In this document: piece by piece, positions 27,812 to 34,780 of the stretch
Layout of the letters: each line of letters begins with the position of its first letter
Numbering within the stretch: position 1 is the first letter of the stretch
From: Comamonadaceae bacterium CG2_30_57_122
GTDB taxonomy: Bacteria; Pseudomonadota; Gammaproteobacteria; Burkholderiales; Burkholderiaceae_C
DNA: 34,780 bases
Assembly (NCBI GenBank): GCA_001871515.1
Contig: MNXW01000184.1
Coordinates: forward strand, 10,180-44,959
Direction: 5' to 3'
Made by a program: the position numbers and the translations under genes
The notes under the pieces: generated by a model
Told to the model about the DNA's origin: nothing
Seen by the model: only the letters and a program-made list of their open reading frames with translations
The model's database searches: none

Positions 27812-28969
27812 TCAGTGCGCCGCGCGTTGCAACCGATCGCGCACACCATCCCAATCGGGCACTGGCGGCGGCGTTTCGACCCATATCTGCGCCACGCCCT
27901 GGTCGTCGAGCGCGCGCAGGGTGGCAAACAGTTGCTGCGCCGCGAGCGCCGCATCCGACGGCATGGTTTGATAAATGGCTTGTGCTGCGGGCGCCGCCAG
28001 CGCCGTGCGCGACCAGACGGCAACAGCAGGTGCCGCGCCAACCTTCCCGTGTTGGTTTTGCAGTTTGTTCAGCGCAGTTTGCAATGCAGCAGCATCCAGC
28101 AGCCGCACCCGGGCTCGCGGCGCATAGTGAGAATCAAGCGTCCCAGAGGCCTTTGGCTTGGGCAATGTCTGCACAGGTAGCTCTTCATTCAATAGCACTT
28201 TGATGCCGCACGCCGCCTGCACCTGCGCCGTCGAGATGCCTCCCGGACGTAACAGCACCGGCACACCGCGTGTGCAGTCGATGATGGTGGACTCGATGCC
28301 CACGCGGCACGACCCACCATCGAGCACCAGCAGCGCATCACCAAACTCGTCTTGCACATGCTGCGCCGTGGTCGGGCTGACGCGGCCAAACTGGTTGGCG
28401 CTGGGCGCGGCCACGCCGTACAGGTGGGCAGGCATGGATTGCCGCGTCGCCTCGCTCTTCGCCATGGATACCCCCGCCATTGCGAACGAAGTGATGCAAT
28501 CCAGAACTTCCGACTGCCTGGACTGCAGCGCCTCGCTCGCAGTGACGAAGTCTCTGTTCAACGAATTAATTGGAATCTGACCCCAATTAAGCAGGGCTTG
28601 AGCCACCGGGTGGGCGGGGCAACGCAGGCCGATGGTGGGGTTGCCGCCGGCCGCCGCATTGGCGACGCCGGGGCGGCGCGGCAGGATCAGCGTCAGCGGG
28701 CCGGGCCAGAAGGCGGCCATCAATGGGGTGGCAAAGTCGGGCACATCGCAAGCGTAGTGCGCCACCGCAGCAGCAGAGGCCACATGCACGATCAGCGGGT
28801 GGTCAGCCGGGCGGCCTTTGGCGACAAAAATCTGCGCCACCGCCGCGTCGTTGTCAGCATCGGCCGCTAGCCCGTAGACCGTTTCGGTTGGCAAGCCCAA
28901 TAATCCGCCAGCCCTTATGAAACGGGCGGCAGTAGCTATTGATTCAGGTGCATCACCCGGCAGGATCAT
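27812..28969 (-). CDS. L-threonylcarbamoyladenylate synthase (Sua5/YwlC type) with in-frame insertion
   Basis: FIRAGGLLGLPTETVYGLAADADNDAAVAQIFVAKGRPADHPLIVHV...APSANQFGRVSPTTAQHV...STIIDCTRGVPVLLRPGGIS plus a C-terminal Sua5 domain. Confidence 0.93.
   Translation of the reverse strand: MILPGDAPESIATAARFIRAGGLLGLPTETVYGLAADADNDAAVAQIFVAKGRPADHPLIVHVASAAAVAHYACDVPDFATPLMAAFWPGPLTLILPRRPGVANAAAGGNPTIGLRCPAHPVAQALLNWGQIPINSLNRDFVTASEALQSRQSEVLDCITSFAMAGVSMAKSEATRQSMPAHLYGVAAPSANQFGRVSPTTAQHVQDEFGDALLVLDGGSCRVGIESTIIDCTRGVPVLLRPGGISTAQVQAACGIKVLLNEELPVQTLPKPKASGTLDSHYAPRARVRLLDAAALQTALNKLQNQHGKVGAAPAVAVWSRTALAAPAAQAIYQTMPSDAALAAQQLFATLRALDDQGVAQIWVETPPPVPDWDGVRDRLQRAAH
28145..28200 (-). repeat. 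Diverged short dispersed repeat in frame in sua5 (copy e)
   Basis: Coding strand gtgctattgaatgaagagctacctgtgcagacattgcccaagccaaaggcctctg, in the interdomain linker VLLNEELPVQTLPKPKASG. Confidence 0.45.
28430..28590. repeat. Composite palindromic repeat inserted in frame in sua5
   Basis: TTAATTggaatctgaccCCAATTAA at 28566-28590, then inverted copies of an AYTGCGAGCGA-RGYG-NNGCARTCCA motif (ccattgcgaacgaagtgatgcaatcca; cctggactgcagcgcctcgctcgcagtgacgaagt; tggattgccgcgtcgcctcgctcttcgccatgg). Confidence 0.75.
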
Positions 28970-28993
28970 GACAGTTCGCGCCTCAAGGAAAAA

Positions 28994-30286
28994 TCAAAAC
29001 GGCGCAATGCCCAGCCACGCTGCGGCTTGCAACGCCACCGCGTTAGCCTGGTCGGGCGTGGCAGCGGTGACGGTCAGATGCCCCATCTTGCGCCCCTTGC
29101 TGGCCTTGAGCTTGCCGTACAGGTGCAGGTGCACGCCGGGCAACGCCAGCACTTTTTGCCATGGCGGCAAATAATTGGAATAGTTGGTGGAATTATTGGG
29201 GTCAGATTCCAATTGTTTTATATCGAGATTTTGATGATTTAAATTAATGGGAATCTGACCCCTATTATTTAGCCAAAGGTCGCCCAACAGGTTGAGCATG
29301 ACAGCAGCGCTGTGCTGGCGTGGTTGCGTCAAAGGCAGGCCTGCCAGGGTGCGCACTTGCAGCTCAAATTGCGACACATCGCAGGCATCCAGGGTGTAGT
29401 GGCCGCTGTTGTGCGGGCGCGGTGCCATCTCGTTGACCACCAGGCCGCCTAGCTGGGCGCGCTCGGGTGAGCCCTCTTGCAACACAAAAAACTCGACGCA
29501 CAGCACGCCCACGTAATTCAACTCTTTTGCTATTTCTTTAGTAGCTGCTACCGCTTGTTCTGCAAGGGCTAGAGGCATATTTCCTTCATAAGCCTGGGTC
29601 ACCGCCAAAATACCGTCGCGGTGCAGGTTGAGCTGGGGTGCAAAGTGGACACAGTCGCCGTTCCAGCCGCGCGCCACAAGCACCGAGCATTCCGCGGCCA
29701 GGGGCAGCATCTGCTCCAGCACACAGGGCACCCCTTTCAAGGCCTCCCAGGCAGCGGCCAACTCAGCGCGGTTGCGGCAGCGCACCTGACCCTTGCCGTC
29801 GTAACCCAGGCGTGCGGTTTTCAAGATGCCAGGCAGCAGGCTGTCTGGCACGGCCAGCAATTGCTCAGGCGTTTCAATCACAGCGTAGGGTGCGACAGAC
29901 ACCCCGGAACGCGCCAAATGGGATTTTTCCAGAATGCGGTCTTGGGCAATGGCCACCGCATCAGCACTCGGTGCCGTGGGGCGCGCCGCACCCAGGGTGA
30001 CCAGCGCACCGGCGGGCACGTTTTCAAACTCGGTGGTGACGGCGGCGCAGCGCTGCAGCAGTTGCGTCAGGCCAGCCTCGTCCAGGTAATCGGTCTGAAT
30101 GTGGTAGTGGCTGACCAGACCGGCCGGGCTGATCACGTCGGGGTCTAGCACCGCTGTGAAATAGCCCATGGTCTGAGCCGCCTGGACAAACATGCGCCCA
30201 AGCTGACCGCCGCCCATCACCCCCAGCGTGGTTTGCTGGCCACTGCCATTGCCGGTGGCACCGGGCAGCAACACCGAGCCGCTCAT
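28994..30286 (-). CDS. purK: 5-(carboxyamino)imidazole ribonucleotide synthase
   Basis: [32 protein letters not shown]...[37 protein letters not shown]...[13 protein letters not shown]: PurK ATP-grasp signature. Confidence 0.97.
   Translation of the reverse strand: MSGSVLLPGATGNGSGQQTTLGVMGGGQLGRMFVQAAQTMGYFTAVLDPDVISPAGLVSHYHIQTDYLDEAGLTQLLQRCAAVTTEFENVPAGALVTLGAARPTAPSADAVAIAQDRILEKSHLARSGVSVAPYAVIETPEQLLAVPDSLLPGILKTARLGYDGKGQVRCRNRAELAAAWEALKGVPCVLEQMLPLAAECSVLVARGWNGDCVHFAPQLNLHRDGILAVTQAYEGNMPLALAEQAVAATKEIAKELNYVGVLCVEFFVLQEGSPERAQLGGLVVNEMAPRPHNSGHYTLDACDVSQFELQVRTLAGLPLTQPRQHSAAVMLNLLGDLWLNNRGQIPINLNHQNLDIKQLESDPNNSTNYSNYLPPWQKVLALPGVHLHLYGKLKASKGRKMGHLTVTAATPDQANAVALQAAAWLGIAPF
29188..29268. 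repeat. ~80-bp inverted-repeat mini-element inserted in frame in purK
   Basis: Inverted ends: attattggggtcagattccaatt and ttaatgggaatctgacccctattatt around an AT-rich core; encodes [30 protein letters not shown], absent from canonical PurK. Confidence 0.8.
29526..29584 (+). repeat. Short dispersed repeat in frame in purK (copy f)
   Basis: ttgctatttctttagtagctgctaccgcttgttctgcaagggctagaggcatattt (plus strand; purK is on minus). Confidence 0.8.
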
Positions 30287-30777
30287 GGCTTGGGTGGCAG
30301 CGTCATGCCGCGCGCCATTTGGGTTTGTTCGGCGCGAAAGTCTTCCAAGCGGGCGCGCAGCACGATGTCGGAGTTGGCCAGCATGGCCACGGCAAACAGC
30401 GCTGCATTGGACGCACCGGCCGCACCAATGGCAAAAGTGGCCACCGGAATGCCCTTGGGCATTTGCACAATGCTGTGCAGCGAATCCACGCCACTCAAAT
30501 GTTTGCTGGCCACCGGCACGCCCAGAATCGGCACCGTGGTTTTGGCCGCCAGCATGCCCGGCAGGTGCGCTGCACCACCGGCCCCGGCAATGATGGCTTT
30601 GAGGCCACGGCCGACCGCCGTTTCGGCATAGGCAAACATGTCATCAGGCATTCTGTGGGCAGACACCACCCGGGCCTCATAAGCAATGCCAAACTGTTGG
30701 AGAATGTGGGCTGCGTGTTGCATGGTGTCCCAGTCGGAGCTGGAGCCCATGAGCACACCGATTTGAATTGAGTTCAT
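30283..30777 (-). CDS. purE: 5-(carboxyamino)imidazole ribonucleotide mutase
   Basis: [48 protein letters not shown]...[19 protein letters not shown]; its end overlaps the purK start by ATGA. Confidence 0.97.
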   Translation of the reverse strand: MNSIQIGVLMGSSSDWDTMQHAAHILQQFGIAYEARVVSAHRMPDDMFAYAETAVGRGLKAIIAGAGGAAHLPGMLAAKTTVPILGVPVASKHLSGVDSLHSIVQMPKGIPVATFAIGAAGASNAALFAVAMLANSDIVLRARLEDFRAEQTQMARGMTLPPKP

Positions 30778-30814
30778 GGCCGAATTTTACGTTTGGCCCC
30801 AACAAGTGCCCACC

Positions 30815-31771
30815 ATGATTGAAGTGACCCTGAAAAATTTTGAAACCGACGTGATTGCCGCGTCCATGAGCCAGCCGATCCTGATCGACTTTTGGGCACC
30901 CTGGTGCGGTCCATGCAAGTCACTTGGACCCATTCTGGAACAGCTTGAAGTGGACTACAACGGCCGTTTTACGCTGGTCAAAATCAACTCTGACGAAGAG
31001 CAACAACTGGCGCAGGCCTTTGGCATTCGCAGCATTCCCACCTGCATTTTGATGATCGGTGGCAAGCCCGCCGACGGCTTCATGGGTGCACAAACCGCTG
31101 GCCAGGTGAAAGCTTTTCTGGACAAGCACCTGCCCACCGAGGGCGAGCTGGTGGCCGAGTCTGAATCCGATGAAGCCGCCGAGCTGCTGGCAGCAGGCGA
31201 CCCGCAAGCCGCCCTGGAGAAACTGGCCGATGCGCTGGCGCTGGATCCGGGCAACGACGACACCCGTTTTGACTACATCAAGTTGCTGATCGAGCTCGGT
31301 GGCCTGGAAGAAGCCGAGGCCGCGCTGGCCCCCAAGCTCACCGAAATCCCACGCCAGCTGCGCTTTGAAGCCCTGTCGCAGTGGATGAATGCTATTAAAT
31401 ACGCAGCTACAAACGCTTATTCTAATTGGGCTATAGAGCAATTTGATGCCAAAATTGCCGAGAACAAACGCGACTTTGAATTGCGCTTTGCCAAGGCCTG
31501 CCTGCTGATGGCCGTGAGCCAATGGACTGCCGCCATGGATGAATTGCTGGAGATCATCATGCGCGACAAAAAATGGCACGACGAAGCGCCGCGCAAAGCC
31601 ATGGTGGCGATTCTGGAACTGCTCACGCCACCCAAGCCCAAAGCTGGCGCGCCGATACCTGGCAAAACCGCTGGAGGCATCGAGGTGCTGGGCAAAGCCG
31701 CGGTGCAGGAAGACCCGCAAGCTGCGCTGGTGTCAAGCTACCGGCGCAAACTGAGCATGATGCTCAATTGA
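30815..31771 (+). CDS. Thioredoxin/TPR co-chaperone (CnoX/YbbN-like)
   Basis: Thioredoxin domain with WAPWCGPCKSLGP and SIPTCILMIGGK, followed by a TPR-like C-terminal region. Confidence 0.93.
   Translation: MIEVTLKNFETDVIAASMSQPILIDFWAPWCGPCKSLGPILEQLEVDYNGRFTLVKINSDEEQQLAQAFGIRSIPTCILMIGGKPADGFMGAQTAGQVKAFLDKHLPTEGELVAESESDEAAELLAAGDPQAALEKLADALALDPGNDDTRFDYIKLLIELGGLEEAEAALAPKLTEIPRQLRFEALSQWMNAIKYAATNAYSNWAIEQFDAKIAENKRDFELRFAKACLLMAVSQWTAAMDELLEIIMRDKKWHDEAPRKAMVAILELLTPPKPKAGAPIPGKTAGGIEVLGKAAVQEDPQAALVSSYRRKLSMMLN
31388..31445 (+). repeat. Short dispersed repeat in frame in the thioredoxin gene (copy g)
   Basis: atgctattaaatacgcagctacaaacgcttattctaattgggctatagagcaattt; encodes NAIKYAATNAYSNWAIEQF. 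Confidence 0.75.
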
Positions 31772-31817
31772 TCCGCAGACATCGCATCTCGCTCATTCAA
31801 CCCAAACAGCCCCACAA

Positions 31818-34559
31818 ATGAAAATTCAGTCCTTCCTTTTCGCCTTACTGATGGCCTTTGCGCCGTTGGGTCTTGTCGCAGCTGCTGAACCAGTAGCCAC
31901 CCAACTCAGCACGGTTGAGGGCATCACCGAATACCGCTTGCCCAACGGCTTGCGGGTCTTGCTGGCGCCAGACACCTCCAAGCCCACCACCACCGTCAAC
32001 ATCACCTACCTGGTAGGCAGCCGCCATGAAAACTATGGCGAAACCGGCATGGCGCATTTGCTGGAGCACATGGTGTTCAAAGGCACGCCCAAGCAGGGCA
32101 ACATCATGATCGAACTGGGCAAGCGCGGCATGAATTTCAACGGCTCCACCTTCACCGACCGCACCAACTATTTTGAGACCTTTCCCGCATCTGAAGACAA
32201 CCTGCAATGGGTGCTGGGCATGGAGGCCGACCGCATGGTCAACAGCTTCATTGCCCGCGCTGACCTGGAAAAGGAATTCAGCGTGGTGCGCAATGAAATG
32301 GAATCGGGCGAGAACCGACCCACCTCGGTCATGTACAAGCAGCTCACTGCAGCCTCCTTTGACTGGCACAACTACGGCAAAACCACCATTGGTGCGCGCA
32401 GCGACGTGGAAAACGTGCGCATCGAAAACCTGCAAGCCTTCTACCGCAAGTATTACCAGCCGGACAACGCGGTGCTAACAGTCACTGGGAAATTTGACGC
32501 AGCCAGCACCCTGGCCAGCATCGAAAAGCACTTTGGCGTGATCCCCAAGCCCAGCCGCGTGCTGCAGCCCACCTACACCCGTGAAGCCACGCGAGACGGC
32601 GCCCGAGAAATCACCATCAACCGCGTGGCAGACACCTATTTGCTTGCCGCCTTGTACATGACACCGGCAGGCGCACACCCAGACTCGACCGCCCTCGCCG
32701 CACTGGGTGAAATATTGGCCAGCCCGCCTGCTGGTCGGCTGCATAAAGCCTTGGTCGAGAAGAAAAAAGCCGCCAGCACCTCGGTCTGGTCGTTTGATTT
32801 TGCCGAGCCGGGTTACAGTATTTTTTGGGTTCATCTGGACAAATCGCACTCCATGCCCGAGGCGCGCAAGCTGATGCTGCAAACCTTAGAAGGCGTTAAA
32901 ACATCGCCTATCACCGCCGACGAGCTCAAGCGCGCCAAAGCCAGCATGCTCAGCGACATTGACAACACCATCAACAACGCCCAAAGCCTGGCCATTGCGC
33001 TGTCTGAGTCGATTGCCAAAGGTGACTGGCGCTTGTTCTTTTTGTCACGCGACCGGGTCGAAGCCCTGACGGTGGCCGATGTGCAGCAAGCTGCAGAACA
33101 TTACCTCAAGGAAACCAACCGCACGCTGGGTCAGTTTGTGCCGACCAAAGTGATTGACCGTGCCGAGATGCCTGCCACCCCCGACCTCACCACGCTGCTG
33201 GCCAACTACAAAGGCAAAGCCGCGGTGACCGAAGGGGAAGCCTTTGACGTCACACCCGATGCCATTGAAAAACGCACCCTTCATCAAACCCTGCCCAATG
33301 GCATGAAACTGGTGCTGATCCCCAAAAAAACACGCGCGCAGGCGGTTGCTGGCCAGATCATGCTGGAGCTGGGCGACGAGAAGAGTCTTTTTGGCCAGTC
33401 CACCAACCTCAACCTGGCAGCGAGCATGTTGTTGCGCGGCGCGGGCAAGCGCAACCGTGCCGACATCAGCACCGAGCTCGATGAGCTCAAAACCAAGCTC
33501 AGTGTGTCAGGTCAAGGTCAGTCCATCAACCTGAGTTTTGAGACCGTGCGCGCCAGCTTGCCCGCCTTGATGGCCTTGATTCATGACGTGCTGCGCAAGC
33601 CAACTTTCCCCGAATCTGAGTTTGTGCAGTTGCGCGACCAATCCATCACCTTCACCAGCGCCCAGCGCAGCGAGCCCAATGCGATTGCCTCCAACGCGCT
33701 CAGCCGTGCGCTCAATCCCTACCCCAAGGGCGACATCCGCTACGTGCCAAGCTTCGACGAGCACATTGCAAACTTCAAGGCCGCCAAGCTGGCCGATGTC
33801 AAACGCATTTACAGCACCATGGCCGGCGCCAAGAGCGGACACTTTGCCTTGGTGGGTGATTTTGATGCCCAAGAAATGCAGTCTGCAGCCAATAAACTGT
33901 TCGGCGACTGGAACAACAAAGTGGCTTTCAAACGCGCCCCCAAGCCGGCCAGCGCAGCCGTACCAGACACCAAACTGTTTGAAACCCCCGACAAAGCCAA
34001 TGCCATCTTCCTGGCTGGTTTACCTTTGGCAGTGCAAGACAATGCGCCCGACTTCGACACCCTGGTGGTCATTGACGAAATACTGGGAGGTGGCACGCAG
34101 TCGCGCATGATGCAGCGCTTGCGTCAAAAAGACGGCATGAGCTACGGTGCGGGCAGCCAAATTGCTGCTTCATCATTTGAGCCCAATGCACAAATCAAGC
34201 TGTATGCCATTTTTGCACCGCAAAACCGCGACAAGGTGGAAAGCGCCATGAAGGAGGAGTTGGCACGTCTGGTCTCCGACGGCATCACAGAAGCTGAACT
34301 GGCCGATGCCAAGAAGAGCATTGAACAGCAGCGAAAAACCAACCGATCAGAAGACAGTGCGCTGGCCTGGTTGCAACTCAACAACGGCCGCACCGGTCGC
34401 AGCATGGCGTTTAACGCCGAGTCCGACGCACGCATCGCCAAACTCAGCGTGGCCGACGTGAACGCCGCGATCAAAAAATACATAGACCCAGCCAAGTTGC
34501 TCAACGTCTATGCCGGTGACTTTGCTGGAGCCGCGAAGAAAGCGACCGCTGGCAAGTGA
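31818..34559 (+). CDS. M16 family zinc metallopeptidase (two-domain, secreted)
   Basis: Signal peptide; YLVGSRHENYGETGMAHLLEHMVFKGTP (HxxEH zinc motif); second inactive-like M16 half. 913 aa. Confidence 0.95.
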   Translation: MKIQSFLFALLMAFAPLGLVAAAEPVATQLSTVEGITEYRLPNGLRVLLAPDTSKPTTTVNITYLVGSRHENYGETGMAHLLEHMVFKGTPKQGNIMIELGKRGMNFNGSTFTDRTNYFETFPASEDNLQWVLGMEADRMVNSFIARADLEKEFSVVRNEMESGENRPTSVMYKQLTAASFDWHNYGKTTIGARSDVENVRIENLQAFYRKYYQPDNAVLTVTGKFDAASTLASIEKHFGVIPKPSRVLQPTYTREATRDGAREITINRVADTYLLAALYMTPAGAHPDSTALAALGEILASPPAGRLHKALVEKKKAASTSVWSFDFAEPGYSIFWVHLDKSHSMPEARKLMLQTLEGVKTSPITADELKRAKASMLSDIDNTINNAQSLAIALSESIAKGDWRLFFLSRDRVEALTVADVQQAAEHYLKETNRTLGQFVPTKVIDRAEMPATPDLTTLLANYKGKAAVTEGEAFDVTPDAIEKRTLHQTLPNGMKLVLIPKKTRAQAVAGQIMLELGDEKSLFGQSTNLNLAASMLLRGAGKRNRADISTELDELKTKLSVSGQGQSINLSFETVRASLPALMALIHDVLRKPTFPESEFVQLRDQSITFTSAQRSEPNAIASNALSRALNPYPKGDIRYVPSFDEHIANFKAAKLADVKRIYSTMAGAKSGHFALVGDFDAQEMQSAANKLFGDWNNKVAFKRAPKPASAAVPDTKLFETPDKANAIFLAGLPLAVQDNAPDFDTLVVIDEILGGGTQSRMMQRLRQKDGMSYGAGSQIAASSFEPNAQIKLYAIFAPQNRDKVESAMKEELARLVSDGITEAELADAKKSIEQQRKTNRSEDSALAWLQLNNGRTGRSMAFNAESDARIAKLSVADVNAAIKKYIDPAKLLNVYAGDFAGAAKKATAGK

Positions 34560-34576
34560 GTGGAAGGTGGCCATTT

Positions 34577-34596
34577 CCACCGCGTCAGCGCGGTGG
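34577..34596. repeat. GC-rich perfect hairpin after the M16 peptidase
   Basis: CCACCGCGtcagCGCGGTGG, 8-bp stem, 4-nt loop; no clear T-run, so terminator function is uncertain. Confidence 0.6.
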
Positions 34597-34608
34597 CTGC
34601 CAAAAACC

Positions 34609-34750
34609 TTAACGTGAAACAACGCCCACAGCCGACAAGAATGGCGTGTCGTAGGGCCGACTTCAGTCGGCCATGGCGGGTTGAAACCCGCCCTACGCAG
34701 GGCACGCATGTTTCATGCTTTGGGGTGTCCTTGTTGAACATGGACGTTAA
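34609..34750 (-). repeat. ~140-bp palindrome-containing repeat, copy 2 (opposite orientation to copy 1)
   Basis: ttaacgtgaaacaacgcccacagccgacaagaatggcgtgtcgtagggccgacttcagtcggccatggcgggttgaaacccgccctac...catgctttggggtgtccttgttgaacatggacgttaa. Confidence 0.92.
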
Positions 34751-34780
34751 CGTGAAACAACGCCCACAGCCTACAAGAAT
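34747..34780 (-). repeat. Start of a tandem third copy of the ~140-bp repeat (truncated by window end)
   Basis: ttaacgtgaaacaacgcccacagcctacaagaat matches the first ~34 nt of copy 2 except for one base (ccgac vs cctac). Confidence 0.85.

Noticed and set aside
28430-28590. sua5 as a pseudogene because of the inserted repeat
   Set aside because: The reading frame is intact through the whole 385 aa and both conserved halves are present, so it is kept as a CDS with an insertion. A second tsaC copy elsewhere cannot be excluded.
28911-28943. Possible extra copy of the short dispersed repeat at the sua5 N-terminus (aatcaatagctactgccgcccgtttcataagggctggcgg)
   Set aside because: Nucleotide resemblance is suggestive, but the encoded peptide (SIATAARFIRAGGLLG) matches canonical Sua5, so chance similarity cannot be ruled out.
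34508-34741. 77-aa minus ORF starting MFNKDTPKHET within repeat copy 2
   Set aside because: The same start sequence appears in copy 1 but the frame does not stay open there as a matching protein; best explained as repeat DNA.
1-34780. CRISPR arrays, tRNA or rRNA genes, integrase or complete IS
   Set aside because: No regularly spaced direct repeats, no cloverleaf or rRNA-like segments noticed by eye, and no transposase or integrase ORF in the track. A tRNAscan/Infernal run would be needed to be certain.

Overview
This 34.8 kb window is gene-dense and GC-rich. Gene content and order look like a betaproteobacterium, probably Comamonadaceae/Burkholderiales, but that is inferred from protein flavour only. 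It is mostly housekeeping or ordinary genes: an MFS transporter fragment, uvrA, a CoA-transferase, pyrF, a REC/HD-GYP regulator, a diheme cytochrome c peroxidase, a hybrid sensor kinase, a CDF transporter, a UDG-rimI-tsaB cluster, an EamA transporter, a PBP4-type carboxypeptidase, a SemiSWEET protein, a secreted lipase-like lipoprotein, a FadL-like porin, sua5/tsaC, purK, purE, a CnoX-like thioredoxin and an M16 peptidase. Two things stand out. (1) A two-gene cassette at 16477-21854, joined by an ATGA overlap and driven by a promoter with a palindromic operator-like site. It encodes an AAA/DUF4143-type ATPase and a 1367-aa STAND/NACHT-like ATPase that ends in a PD-(D/E)XK nuclease-like motif, so it is a candidate defence system. 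(2) A dense population of miniature repeats. Several are inserted in frame inside conserved genes (uvrA, udg, tsaB, sua5, purK, trx/cnoX). Others are MITE-like elements with clear terminal inverted repeats, one of them with a 5-bp target duplication. A ~140-bp palindromic repeat occurs in opposite orientations at ~12.9 kb and ~34.7 kb. No tRNA, rRNA, CRISPR array or complete transposase gene was recognised.
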